Below are positions 1-5,728 of a stretch of 5,728 nucleotides of DNA, one piece after another. The position numbers were made by a program, and so were the translations under genes. The notes under the pieces were generated by a model that worked only from the letters and a program-made list of their open reading frames with translations, did no database searches and was not told where the DNA came from. This stretch comes from Clostridia bacterium (GTDB taxonomy: Bacteria > Bacillota > Clostridia > Christensenellales > Borkfalkiaceae), in the NCBI GenBank assembly GCA_017631725.1, contig JAGBSS010000086.1, forward strand, positions 1 to 5,728. Direction: 5' to 3'. Every line of letters begins with the position of its first letter. Within the stretch, counting starts at the first letter, position 1.

Positions 1-1
1 C

Positions 2-535
2 GAGGCTAAAAAGGCAGGTTCACTTGCGGGGATAGAAGTTATCTCTGCCGGCTTTAACGACCTTGATATTTTCGATAACAACAAAGAAGCAGGGGACAGA
101 TTAGTTGATATTATTCAATATGCAGACCCAGATTTTATAATCACCCATAATCCAGATGATTATATGCCAGACCACACGGCAGTTTCTAGATTAGTTTTTG
201 ATGCAAGCTTTTCTGCAACCCTACCAAACTATAAATCTAAACTTAACAAGGCAGCTAAACTTGTTCCAATTTATTATATGGATACGTTAGCAGGTGTAAA
301 CTTTGTTCCAACAGAGTTTGTTGATATTACAGAAGAAATAGATTTAAAAATTGAAATGCTTAATTGCCACGAAAGTCAAATTGTTTGGATGAGAGATCAC
401 GATGGAATTGACTTTCCGGATATGGTTAGAACGTGCAGTAGATATCGTGGATATCAATGCGGAGTGGCTTATGCAGAAGGTTTCCGCCAATGCAACGTTT
501 ATTTAAAAAACACAGCAAAAAGGCTTTTGCCTTAA
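2..535 (+). CDS. PIG-L/LmbE-family N-deacetylase, C-terminal part (5' end outside window)
   Basis: The frame is open from the left edge to a TAA at 533-535, giving 177 residues of a longer protein. The stretch HNPDDYMPDH at visible residues 49-58, followed by TAVSRLVFDA, matches the second half of the PIG-L/LmbE fold, where the His of the 'DH' pair (H58) is the third zinc ligand. The N-terminal HPDD motif carrying the other zinc ligands and the catalytic Asp lies off the left edge. Family members remove the acetyl group from N-acetylglucosamine-containing molecules such as GlcNAc-inositol, GlcNAc-malate or chitobiose. Family length is usually about 220-270 residues, so some 50-90 are probably missing. 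The ATG at 164 is not the real start, because conserved family sequence precedes it. It lies just upstream of a NagB homologue, which fits amino-sugar processing. The substrate cannot be told from the sequence. Confidence 0.85.
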   Translation, partial: EAKKAGSLAGIEVISAGFNDLDIFDNNKEAGDRLVDIIQYADPDFIITHNPDDYMPDHTAVSRLVFDASFSATLPNYKSKLNKAAKLVPIYYMDTLAGVNFVPTEFVDITEEIDLKIEMLNCHESQIVWMRDHDGIDFPDMVRTCSRYRGYQCGVAYAEGFRQCNVYLKNTAKRLLP

Positions 536-553
536 TATAAAAATAATTAGTAA

Positions 554-567
554 AAATCAATTGATTT
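554..567. repeat. 14-base perfect palindrome before the NagB-like gene
   Basis: AAATCAATTGATTT is a perfect inverted repeat with no spacer. It ends directly against the AAGGAG ribosome binding site at 568-573, in the only intergenic gap over 12 bases. It could be a small operator half-pair, or could partly structure the leader of the next gene. Chance is a real alternative in AT-rich DNA, and no binding protein can be named. Confidence 0.4.
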
Positions 568-573
568 AAGGAG
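568..573 (+). promoter_or_regulatory. Ribosome binding site of the NagB-like gene (points to an ATT start at 580)
   Basis: AAGGAG is a near-consensus Shine-Dalgarno site. Six bases downstream, at 580, is an ATT codon in the frame of the NagB-like gene, which then reads [10 protein letters not shown] into the first ATG at 610. From this site to that ATG is 36 bases, far too long for normal initiation. The TTG at 581 is in another frame. The upstream in-frame TGA at 562-564 limits any extension. The spacing therefore favours initiation at 580, or possibly 577. Confidence 0.6.
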
Positions 574-609
574 TTTATTATTGATTTTAATTCTACAGTT
601 AAAGGCAGT

Positions 610-1524
610 ATGTTAGAAGGTTTTTACCCAAAGGGTTGGGATATGGTAAAGATAGACGCTTGTTGTGATAATCCACCAGAATCCATCACCGAAAAACAAG
701 ATTTTTGGAATAAAGATTTTACCCCAATTTCTTGTGAAGACGTTAAAGAGTTCGACGTTAAAATGGGTCACGAAATTGCAAACGAAATTAAAAAAGCTAA
801 TGAAAGAAATGAAAATATTGCATTTATACTTCCTGTAGGTCCTATGGGTATGTATAAGTGGGCAGTATACTTTTTAAAGGAATGGAACGTATCTTGCAAA
901 AACGTTTGGTGCTTTAATATGGATGAATGGGCTGATGGAGAAGGCAACACTATAACCGGTGAAGCATCCTTCCAAAGCGCAATGGAAAATGCATTCTATA
1001 ATCCGCTTGGCGAACTTACAGTTCCAAAGGAACAAAGAAATTTTGCAACTAAAGATAATCTTCCAACATATCCAGAAAAAATAAACGCATTAAAAGCAGA
1101 AGGTGCTAAATTAGTTTTAGTTTATGGTATTGGTAGAATGTGTCACATCGCTTTCTGGGAACCAACCATTGGTGCAGAATTTGAAGATGATGCTACTTGG
1201 CTTGCACAAAACTATAGAATTGGTGTTCAACTTCATCCATTAACCATTGAACAAAACGCGATTACATCATTTAAATCAAGAACTACTTTAGTTCCTTGCC
1301 GTGCAAATACAATAGGCCCAGGCCTTATGTTTAAAGCAGACTACGCAATCGGCGGTGCAGATGGTGCGCTTTCCCGTGGTATGCAATGGCAAGGTATGAG
1401 TTTATGGATGACTTTAAGATATGGTCCAGATAGACATATAACTTCTACATTTATTCCAACCCTTCCAGGCAAACTTTTCTTCTTGAAAGAGCTTGCAGGT
1501 CCATTAGTTCCAGAGGCTAACTAA
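610..1524 (+). CDS. Divergent glucosamine-6-phosphate deaminase/isomerase (NagB) homologue
   Basis: It belongs to the NagB/6-phosphogluconolactonase fold, whose classic member converts glucosamine-6-phosphate to fructose-6-phosphate and ammonia. Numbered from ATG 610 (304 residues), FNMDEW at 102-107 carries D105, equivalent to the E. coli proton-transfer base Asp72. [13 protein letters not shown] at 173-185 matches the ring-opening motif GxGxDGHIAFNEP. His143 and Glu148 equivalents are kept (H179, E184), but Asp141 is Met (M177) and the following Gly is Cys. The Arg/Lys phosphate contacts that follow in E. coli (158-160) are not evident. The protein is longer than E. coli NagB (266 residues). 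The coordinates use the first ATG, but the ribosome binding site at 568-573 suggests the gene starts at ATT 580, adding ten residues. Its stop overlaps the next start by one base. The fold is clear; the reaction and substrate are uncertain. A cytoplasmic enzyme is expected, since no signal peptide is seen. Confidence 0.85.
   Translation: MLEGFYPKGWDMVKIDACCDNPPESITEKQDFWNKDFTPISCEDVKEFDVKMGHEIANEIKKANERNENIAFILPVGPMGMYKWAVYFLKEWNVSCKNVWCFNMDEWADGEGNTITGEASFQSAMENAFYNPLGELTVPKEQRNFATKDNLPTYPEKINALKAEGAKLVLVYGIGRMCHIAFWEPTIGAEFEDDATWLAQNYRIGVQLHPLTIEQNAITSFKSRTTLVPCRANTIGPGLMFKADYAIGGADGALSRGMQWQGMSLWMTLRYGPDRHITSTFIPTLPGKLFFLKELAGPLVPEAN
1512..1516 (+). promoter_or_regulatory. Ribosome binding site of the acetyltransferase gene
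   Basis: AGAGG lies inside the end of the NagB-like gene, 7 bases before the ATG at 1524. That ATG shares its first base with the upstream stop codon (TAATG), an arrangement typical of translational coupling. Confidence 0.55.
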
Positions 1525-2075
1525 TGACTGAAAGAGAAAAGGCGCTTGCAGGAGAGTTGTATAATCCGTTAGACGCAGAGCTTCTTGCCCTTCATTTAAG
1601 GGCTGAGGCTCTTTTCGAGAAATATAACAAAATTCCTGCAAAAAACTATAAAAAAAGAGATAAAGTTATTAAAAAACTTTTTGGTAAAACGGGTGAAAAA
1701 ATAAAAGTAGAAACTCCGTTTTATTGCGACTATGGTATTAACATAGAAGTAGGCGAAAACTTTTTTGCTAATTATGGGTGTATAATTTTAGACGTTAATA
1801 AGGTTAAAATTGGCAAAAACTGTATGCTTGCACCTAACGTTGGTATATATTCTGCAACTCATCCTGTTAGGGCAGAAGAAAGATATAACGGCGTAGAACT
1901 TGGTTTACCTGTTACAATTGGAGATAATTGTTGGATAGGTGGCGGTGCAGTTATTTGCCCCGGAGTTAGCATAGGAAATAACGTTGTAGTTGGTGCAGGC
2001 TCTGTAGTTACCAAAAGTTTTGGAGATAACGTAGTATTAGCGGGCAACCCCGCAAAGGTGATTAAAAATTTATGA
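1524..2075 (+). CDS. LacA/Maa-type sugar O-acetyltransferase (hexapeptide repeat)
   Basis: This 183-residue protein has the normal length and layout of the maltose/galactoside acetyltransferase family (Maa, LacA, NodL), which moves acetyl from acetyl-CoA to a sugar hydroxyl. Residues about 3-57 form the helical Maa N-terminal domain, with KALAGELYNPLD near its start. From about residue 60 on, a left-handed beta-helix is built of hexapeptides such as IEVGEN, VKIGKN, VTIGDN, CWIGGG and VSIGNN. The catalytic His is H113 in SATHPV. FFANYGCIILD (80-90) and the terminal AGNPAKVI (173-180) are family signatures, the latter near the CoA site. It is expected to be a cytoplasmic trimer. The gene overlaps both neighbours, so it is made with the deaminase and dehydrogenase homologues. 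The acceptor sugar is unknown; family members often acetylate non-metabolised sugars or exopolysaccharide and Nod-factor precursors. Class assignment is firm. Confidence 0.92.
   Translation: MTEREKALAGELYNPLDAELLALHLRAEALFEKYNKIPAKNYKKRDKVIKKLFGKTGEKIKVETPFYCDYGINIEVGENFFANYGCIILDVNKVKIGKNCMLAPNVGIYSATHPVRAEERYNGVELGLPVTIGDNCWIGGGAVICPGVSIGNNVVVGAGSVVTKSFGDNVVLAGNPAKVIKNL
2054..2060 (+). promoter_or_regulatory. Ribosome binding site of the dehydrogenase gene
   Basis: AAAGGTG lies 11 bases before the ATG at 2072, inside the acetyltransferase gene. It is a weaker and more distant match than its neighbours. The ATGA overlap at 2072-2075 suggests that re-initiation contributes to translation. 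Confidence 0.45.
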
Positions 2076-3292
2076 AAAAATTTGTAATGTACGGCGCAGG
2101 AAATATCGGCCGTGGTTTTATAGGACAAACCTTTTCAGATGCAGGTTACAGCGTTGGGTTTGTAGATATTAATAAAGAAGTAATTGGCAGGTTAAATCAA
2201 GATAAATGCTATCCTGTTAACGTTGTTACCACAAACGAAAACGTTGAAAAAATGGTAGAAAACGTTTACGGTATTGATGGAACGGACATTGAGCTTGTTT
2301 CTAACGAAATTGCTAACTGCGACCTTATGGCAACGGCCATTGGCGTTAACGTTTTAAAATTTATTGCTAAACCTATCTCTCTCGGAATTAAAAAAAGGGC
2401 AGAAGGTAGCAAAAAACCTTTAAATATTATCATTTGTGAAAATTTAATTGGTGCAGATGAATATTTAAAGGGCTTAATTTTAAAAGAAATTCCAGAATAT
2501 AGCAACTTTATAGAAAGTTCCGTTGGCTTTATAGAAGCAAGCATTGGTAGAATGGTGCCTGTAATGACAGAAGAGAAAAAACAAGGCAATCCATTAAGAG
2601 TTTACGTAGAACCATACAATATATTACCCGTAGATAAAAATGCATTTAAAGGGGAAATTGTTTCAGACGTTAAAAATCTCTATCCATTTGCTCCTTTTAA
2701 CTTATTTATTCAAAGAAAACTTTTTATGCATAATATGAGCCACGCAGTTTTATCTTATTTAGGATATTTAAAGGGTTATGAATATATTTATCAAGCAGTT
2801 AACGATGATGAACTTAAATTTATTGCATTAAAAGTATTGTCTCGTTCGGCTATTGCCGTTGCTAAAGAAAATGGTGTAGAAGTAGATTTCCTTTTAGACC
2901 ATGCTGATAACTTGTTATATCGCTTTACTAACACCGCTCTTGGCGATACTATTGCAAGGGTTGGTAAGGATACAAAACGTAAATTAAGTTCTAACGATAG
3001 GCTTATTGGTGCATTAAAACTTGCAGAAAAACACGGAGTAGAATCTTTTTACCTTTGTTTAGGTATTGCGGCAGGGCTATTATTTAACCCTGCTGAAGAT
3101 GAAAGTAGTGTAGAACTTTCTAGTTTTGCAGTTAAAAACGGCGTTAAAGAAACTTTACAAAAATATTCAGATTACAATGGTAAATACGTAGATCTTATAG
3201 AAAAACTTTATTCCATGCTTAAAGAAGGCAAATCTATTAAGCAGGTTACCAAGTTTATTGATACGGAAAACGGCAAGGAGATTATTGTTTAA
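2072..3292 (+). CDS. Mannitol-1-phosphate 5-dehydrogenase (MtlD) homologue, polyol-specific long-chain dehydrogenase family
   Basis: Classic members interconvert mannitol-1-phosphate and fructose-6-phosphate with NAD. In this 406-residue protein, GAGNIGRGFIG at 8-18 is the Rossmann nucleotide loop. VDIN at 31-34 places an Asp (D32) at the end of the second strand, which favours NAD over NADP. CEN at 122-124 and KLFMHNMSH at 216-224 supply the family's catalytic Lys (K216), Asn (N221) and His (H224). DTIARVGKDTKRKLSSNDR near 292-310 matches the MtlD C-terminal signature. The protein is slightly longer than E. coli MtlD (382). In the usual VDRIVP signature the Asp is replaced by Gly (IGRMVP, G159), and TGH is MSH around the catalytic His, so the sugar pocket may differ. 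It overlaps the genes on both sides by 4 and 1 bases. A ketose phosphate or uronate reductase role is possible, and the exact substrate is open. Confidence 0.87.
   Translation: MKKFVMYGAGNIGRGFIGQTFSDAGYSVGFVDINKEVIGRLNQDKCYPVNVVTTNENVEKMVENVYGIDGTDIELVSNEIANCDLMATAIGVNVLKFIAKPISLGIKKRAEGSKKPLNIIICENLIGADEYLKGLILKEIPEYSNFIESSVGFIEASIGRMVPVMTEEKKQGNPLRVYVEPYNILPVDKNAFKGEIVSDVKNLYPFAPFNLFIQRKLFMHNMSHAVLSYLGYLKGYEYIYQAVNDDELKFIALKVLSRSAIAVAKENGVEVDFLLDHADNLLYRFTNTALGDTIARVGKDTKRKLSSNDRLIGALKLAEKHGVESFYLCLGIAAGLLFNPAEDESSVELSSFAVKNGVKETLQKYSDYNGKYVDLIEKLYSMLKEGKSIKQVTKFIDTENGKEIIV
3275..3280 (+). promoter_or_regulatory. Ribosome binding site of the kinase gene
   Basis: AAGGAG, 11 bases before the ATG at 3292, sits within the last codons of the dehydrogenase gene. 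The kinase ATG shares one base with the dehydrogenase TAA (TAATG), which supports this start and coupling. Confidence 0.6.
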
Positions 3293-4257
3293 TGAACAAA
3301 GGTATTATGGTTGCCGGTACAGTTTTAGTTGATAAAATTAACGGCATAAAAAAATATCCTGAAATTGGGGAACTTACGCAAATATTTTCTCTTTCACGCG
3401 CAACGGGTGGAAACGTGCCAAACGTTGGCATAGATTTAAAGAAAATCGATGCTAATTTAAACGTTTTTGCAGCAGGAAGACTTGGTAAAGACGGAGATGG
3501 AGAGTTTATTGTAAAAACCTTAAATGATAATGGTTTAGACACGTCTTTTATGGCTTATTCTGACACTTCATCAACAAGTTTTACCGACGTTATGAGTGTT
3601 TATGGTGGTCAGAGAACGTTTTTTACCTATTCTGGTGCTTGTGCAGAGTTTGGCGTAAACGATTTAGATTTTTCTAAAATAAACGTAGATATGTTGCACC
3701 TTGGCTATTTTTTACTTTTAGAGAAAGTAGACGGTGGAGATGGTGAATTAATTTTAAAAAAGGCAAAAGAAAAAGGCATTAGAACGTCTATAGATTTGGT
3801 TAGTGAAAATTCTGATAGATATTCTGTGGTTATTCCTTGCTTAAAGTACACGGATAACCTTATAATTAACGAAATAGAAGCAGGTAAAATTACGGGAATA
3901 GAGCCAAAAAAGGAAAATATTAAAGATATTTGCTTAAAACTTAAAAGTTTAGGTGTAAGTGAAAGGGTAATTATTCATATGCCTAAATTTGGGGCTTGCT
4001 TATCAGAAAGCGGATATATAGAAGTACCTTCGCTTTGTCTTCCAGAAGGTTATATTAAAGGCTCTACAGGGGCAGGCGATGCTTTCTGTGCAGGTGCTTT
4101 ATACGGGATTTATAAAGGCTTTACCGATAAGGAAATTTTAGAGTTTGCCTCATCTTCTGCGGCTGTTTCACTTTCTTGTGAAGATGCGACAAGTGGGCTT
4201 TGCTCTGAAAAAGAAATTAAACAAATTTGTTCGGCTTTTAAAAGGTTAGAACTTTAA
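3292..4257 (+). CDS. PfkB-family carbohydrate kinase
   Basis: This is an ATP-dependent sugar kinase of the ribokinase/PfkB fold, whose members phosphorylate fructose, ribose, 2-keto-3-deoxygluconate, phosphorylated ketoses or nucleosides. Its 321 residues match the family length. GGNVPNVGIDL at 39-49 is the N-terminal PfkB motif that contacts the sugar. AAGRLGKDGDGE at 60-71 is the usual following strand and loop. NLIINEIEAGKITG at 189-202 is the N-x-x-E region involved in Mg/phosphate handling. GSTGAGDAFCAG at 257-268 is the C-terminal signature with the anion hole GAG and the catalytic base D263; the usual leading Asp of DTxGAGD is Gly here. It sits between an MtlD-type dehydrogenase and a phosphohexomutase, so a hexose, ketose or hexose-phosphate substrate is likely. 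Which one cannot be read from the motifs. The family call is secure and the specificity is not. Confidence 0.9.
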   Translation: MNKGIMVAGTVLVDKINGIKKYPEIGELTQIFSLSRATGGNVPNVGIDLKKIDANLNVFAAGRLGKDGDGEFIVKTLNDNGLDTSFMAYSDTSSTSFTDVMSVYGGQRTFFTYSGACAEFGVNDLDFSKINVDMLHLGYFLLLEKVDGGDGELILKKAKEKGIRTSIDLVSENSDRYSVVIPCLKYTDNLIINEIEAGKITGIEPKKENIKDICLKLKSLGVSERVIIHMPKFGACLSESGYIEVPSLCLPEGYIKGSTGAGDAFCAGALYGIYKGFTDKEILEFASSSAAVSLSCEDATSGLCSEKEIKQICSAFKRLEL

Positions 4258-4259
4258 TT

Positions 4260-4264
4260 AGGAG
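4260..4264 (+). promoter_or_regulatory. Ribosome binding site of the phosphohexomutase gene
   Basis: AGGAG, part of a longer TTAGGAGA match, lies 5 bases before the ATG at 4270 and fixes this start. It fills the 12-base gap after the kinase stop, so there is no room for a promoter or terminator between the two genes. Confidence 0.75.
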
Positions 4265-4269
4265 ATATT

Positions 4270-5728
4270 ATGGATTACAAAAAATTACAAAACGGCAGTG
4301 ATATTAGGGGTGTTGCATTAGAAGGTATAGAAGGGCAACACGTTAATTTAACCGAGCAAGTATCTAAAGATATTGGCAGAGGTTTTGCTTTATGGCTTGC
4401 TAAAAAAACAGGTAAAAGCAATGGTTTAAGGGTTGCAGTTGGTAGAGATTCAAGGCTTTCAGGTGAAGCTCTTTGCTCTTATATCACAGAATCAATGAAA
4501 GAACAAGGCATTTTAGTGACAGATTTTGGTATGGCATCTACACCTGCAATGTTTATGTCTACTGTAACCGAAGGTTATAAATTTGATGGTTCTGTTATGA
4601 TAACTGCAAGTCATCTTCCATTTAATCGTAATGGCTTTAAGTTTTTCACAGAAAATGGTGGACTTGAATCTAAAGATATCAAAGAAATTTTAGCATTTGC
4701 AGAAAGCCAAGAAGGTTTAAACGAAAAGGGTGGCGAAATTGTTAAAGGCGAGTTTATGGATGCCTATGCCAACATTTTAGTTAAAAAGGTTCAATCAGAA
4801 ACAGGGGAAACACTTCCACTTAAAGGGTATAAAATTGTAGTTGATGCAGGTAATGGCGCAGGCGGTTTCTACGTTGATAAAGTTTTAAACGTTTTAGGTG
4901 CAGATACCACTGGTAGTAGATTTTTAGACCCAGACGGAAGTTTCCCTAACCATATTCCAAACCCAGAAAATAAAGAAGCAATGGAAAGTATTACAGATGC
5001 CGTTAAAGAAAACAATGCCGATTTAGGTATTATTTTCGATACCGACGTTGATAGGGCAGGGGCAGTTTTATCTGATGGCTCTGAACTCAATAGAAATAGA
5101 ATTATTGCAATGCTTTCTGCAATTTTATTAAGAGAATACCCTGGAACGACCATAGTGACAGACTCTATAACATCTACTGGTTTAAAGAAGTTTATTGAAC
5201 AAAAGGGTGGTGTTCATCACAGGTTTAAACGTGGTTATAGAAACGTTATAAACGAATCTGTTAGATTAAACGCAAATGGACAAGATAGCCAATTAGCAAT
5301 AGAAACTTCTGGCCACGGTGCATTAAAAGAAAACTATTTTTTAGATGATGGTGCATATTTAGTTACTAAACTTTTAATTGAACTTTCTCGCGCTAAAAAA
5401 CAAGGCTATACGTTAGAATCTTTAATAGCCGATTTAGAAGAACCAATAGAAAGCAAAGAATTCCGTATGAACATTTTAGTAGAAGACTTTAAAACCTACG
5501 GACAAAGGGTAATTGAAGAACTTTCTATCTACGCAAAAACTCAAGATGGTTGGAGTGTAGAACCTGTAAACTATGAAGGTATAAGGGTTAATTCTTTAAA
5601 CGGAGATGGTTGGTTTTTATTAAGACTTTCACTTCACGATCCACTTTTACCACTTAACATAGAAAGCAACAAGCAAGGCGGTGCAAAAATAATTGCAAAC
5701 GAATTGTATAATTTTATTAAAAATTATA
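4270..5728 (+). CDS. Alpha-D-phosphohexomutase (PMM/PGM superfamily), 3' end outside window
   Basis: The frame stays open to the right edge for 486 codons, close to the roughly 490-500 residues expected, so only the last few are lost. The enzyme moves phosphate between C1 and C6 of a hexose or hexosamine phosphate through a phosphoserine. All four domain loops are visible: TASHLPFNRNGFKFF from about 112, with phosphoserine S114; the Mg loop FDTDVDRAG at 256-264 with D257, D259 and D261; the sugar-specificity loop ETSGHG at 345-350; and the C-terminal phosphate loop RLSLHDPLLPLNIES at 452-466. The usual TASHNP and RxSGTEP forms are altered (LPFNRNG; SLHDPLLPLN). As I recall, this combination marks a plant- and alga-like subgroup also found in bacteria. 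Candidate substrates are glucose-, mannose- or glucosamine-phosphates, and the motifs do not choose between them. It is the last visible gene of the run. Confidence 0.9.
   Translation, partial: MDYKKLQNGSDIRGVALEGIEGQHVNLTEQVSKDIGRGFALWLAKKTGKSNGLRVAVGRDSRLSGEALCSYITESMKEQGILVTDFGMASTPAMFMSTVTEGYKFDGSVMITASHLPFNRNGFKFFTENGGLESKDIKEILAFAESQEGLNEKGGEIVKGEFMDAYANILVKKVQSETGETLPLKGYKIVVDAGNGAGGFYVDKVLNVLGADTTGSRFLDPDGSFPNHIPNPENKEAMESITDAVKENNADLGIIFDTDVDRAGAVLSDGSELNRNRIIAMLSAILLREYPGTTIVTDSITSTGLKKFIEQKGGVHHRFKRGYRNVINESVRLNANGQDSQLAIETSGHGALKENYFLDDGAYLVTKLLIELSRAKKQGYTLESLIADLEEPIESKEFRMNILVEDFKTYGQRVIEELSIYAKTQDGWSVEPVNYEGIRVNSLNGDGWFLLRLSLHDPLLPLNIESNKQGGAKIIANELYNFIKNY

Noticed and set aside
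520..533. Hairpin AAGGC-TTTT-GCCTT at the end of the deacetylase gene, as a terminator
   Set aside because: The stem is only 5 base pairs, it lies mostly within codons, and no T-tract follows (AATATAAAAA). It does not support an intrinsic terminator.
164..535. A short complete gene starting at ATG 164
   Set aside because: The same frame is open to the left edge and the upstream codons encode conserved PIG-L family sequence, so this ATG is internal.
536..541. TATAAA as a promoter -10 element in the spacer
   Set aside because: I could not find a convincing -35 about 17 bases upstream, and such strings are common in AT-rich spacers.
768..950. Minus-strand open frame inside the NagB-like gene
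   Set aside because: It is the antisense shadow of a clearly recognised gene and has no recognisable family features.
1859..2128. Minus-strand open frame across the acetyltransferase/dehydrogenase junction
   Set aside because: It runs antisense to two well-supported coding regions, and its low-complexity Thr/Pro content mirrors the hexapeptide repeats.
2266..2589. Minus-strand open frame inside the dehydrogenase gene
   Set aside because: It is an antisense shadow of the MtlD homologue, with no family motif.
3282..3542. Minus-strand open frame inside the kinase gene
   Set aside because: It lies antisense to the conserved PfkB N-terminal motif region.
4869..5153. Minus-strand open frame inside the phosphohexomutase gene
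   Set aside because: It is antisense to the conserved Mg-loop region; the hydrophobic, Ser-rich translation is typical of shadow frames.

Overview
The window is one dense plus-strand gene array, with every gene on the same strand and almost no spacer. The DNA is AT-rich (about 35% G+C in a sampled line). Leucine is mostly TTA or CTT, and ribosome binding sites are strong AGGAG types. Together with the protein families, this suggests a low-G+C Firmicutes-like bacterium, perhaps an uncultured gut Clostridia relative; the taxonomic guess is an inference. No transposon, phage, tRNA, rRNA or CRISPR signal is visible.

Layout: (1) positions 2-535, the C-terminal part of a PIG-L/LmbE-type deacetylase cut by the left edge; (2) a 44-74 base spacer with a 14-base perfect palindrome and a strong ribosome binding site; (3) 610-1524, a divergent glucosamine-6-phosphate deaminase (NagB) homologue whose true start is probably an ATT at 580; (4) 1524-2075, a LacA/Maa-type sugar O-acetyltransferase; (5) 2072-3292, a mannitol-1-phosphate 5-dehydrogenase (MtlD) homologue; (6) 3292-4257, a PfkB-family sugar kinase; (7) 4270 to the right edge, a phosphohexomutase lacking only its last few residues. 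Genes 3 to 6 overlap by 1, 4 and 1 bases, and the mutase starts 12 bases after the kinase, so at least these five look like one translationally coupled operon.

Taken together, the genes encode a sugar-processing set: N-deacetylation, deamination/isomerisation, O-acetylation, NAD-linked ketose/polyol conversion, phosphorylation and 1-P/6-P phosphate transfer. A plausible reading is metabolism of an N-acetylated amino sugar or its conjugate through ketose- and polyol-phosphate intermediates. No transporter, glycosidase or regulator lies in the window, so the substrate and direction (catabolic or biosynthetic) are not fixed.

The most interesting feature is that the deaminase and dehydrogenase homologues both keep their core catalytic residues but differ at residues that touch the substrate. 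The mutase also belongs to a variant subgroup. This points to a non-standard substrate rather than ordinary GlcN-6-P and mannitol-1-P metabolism.
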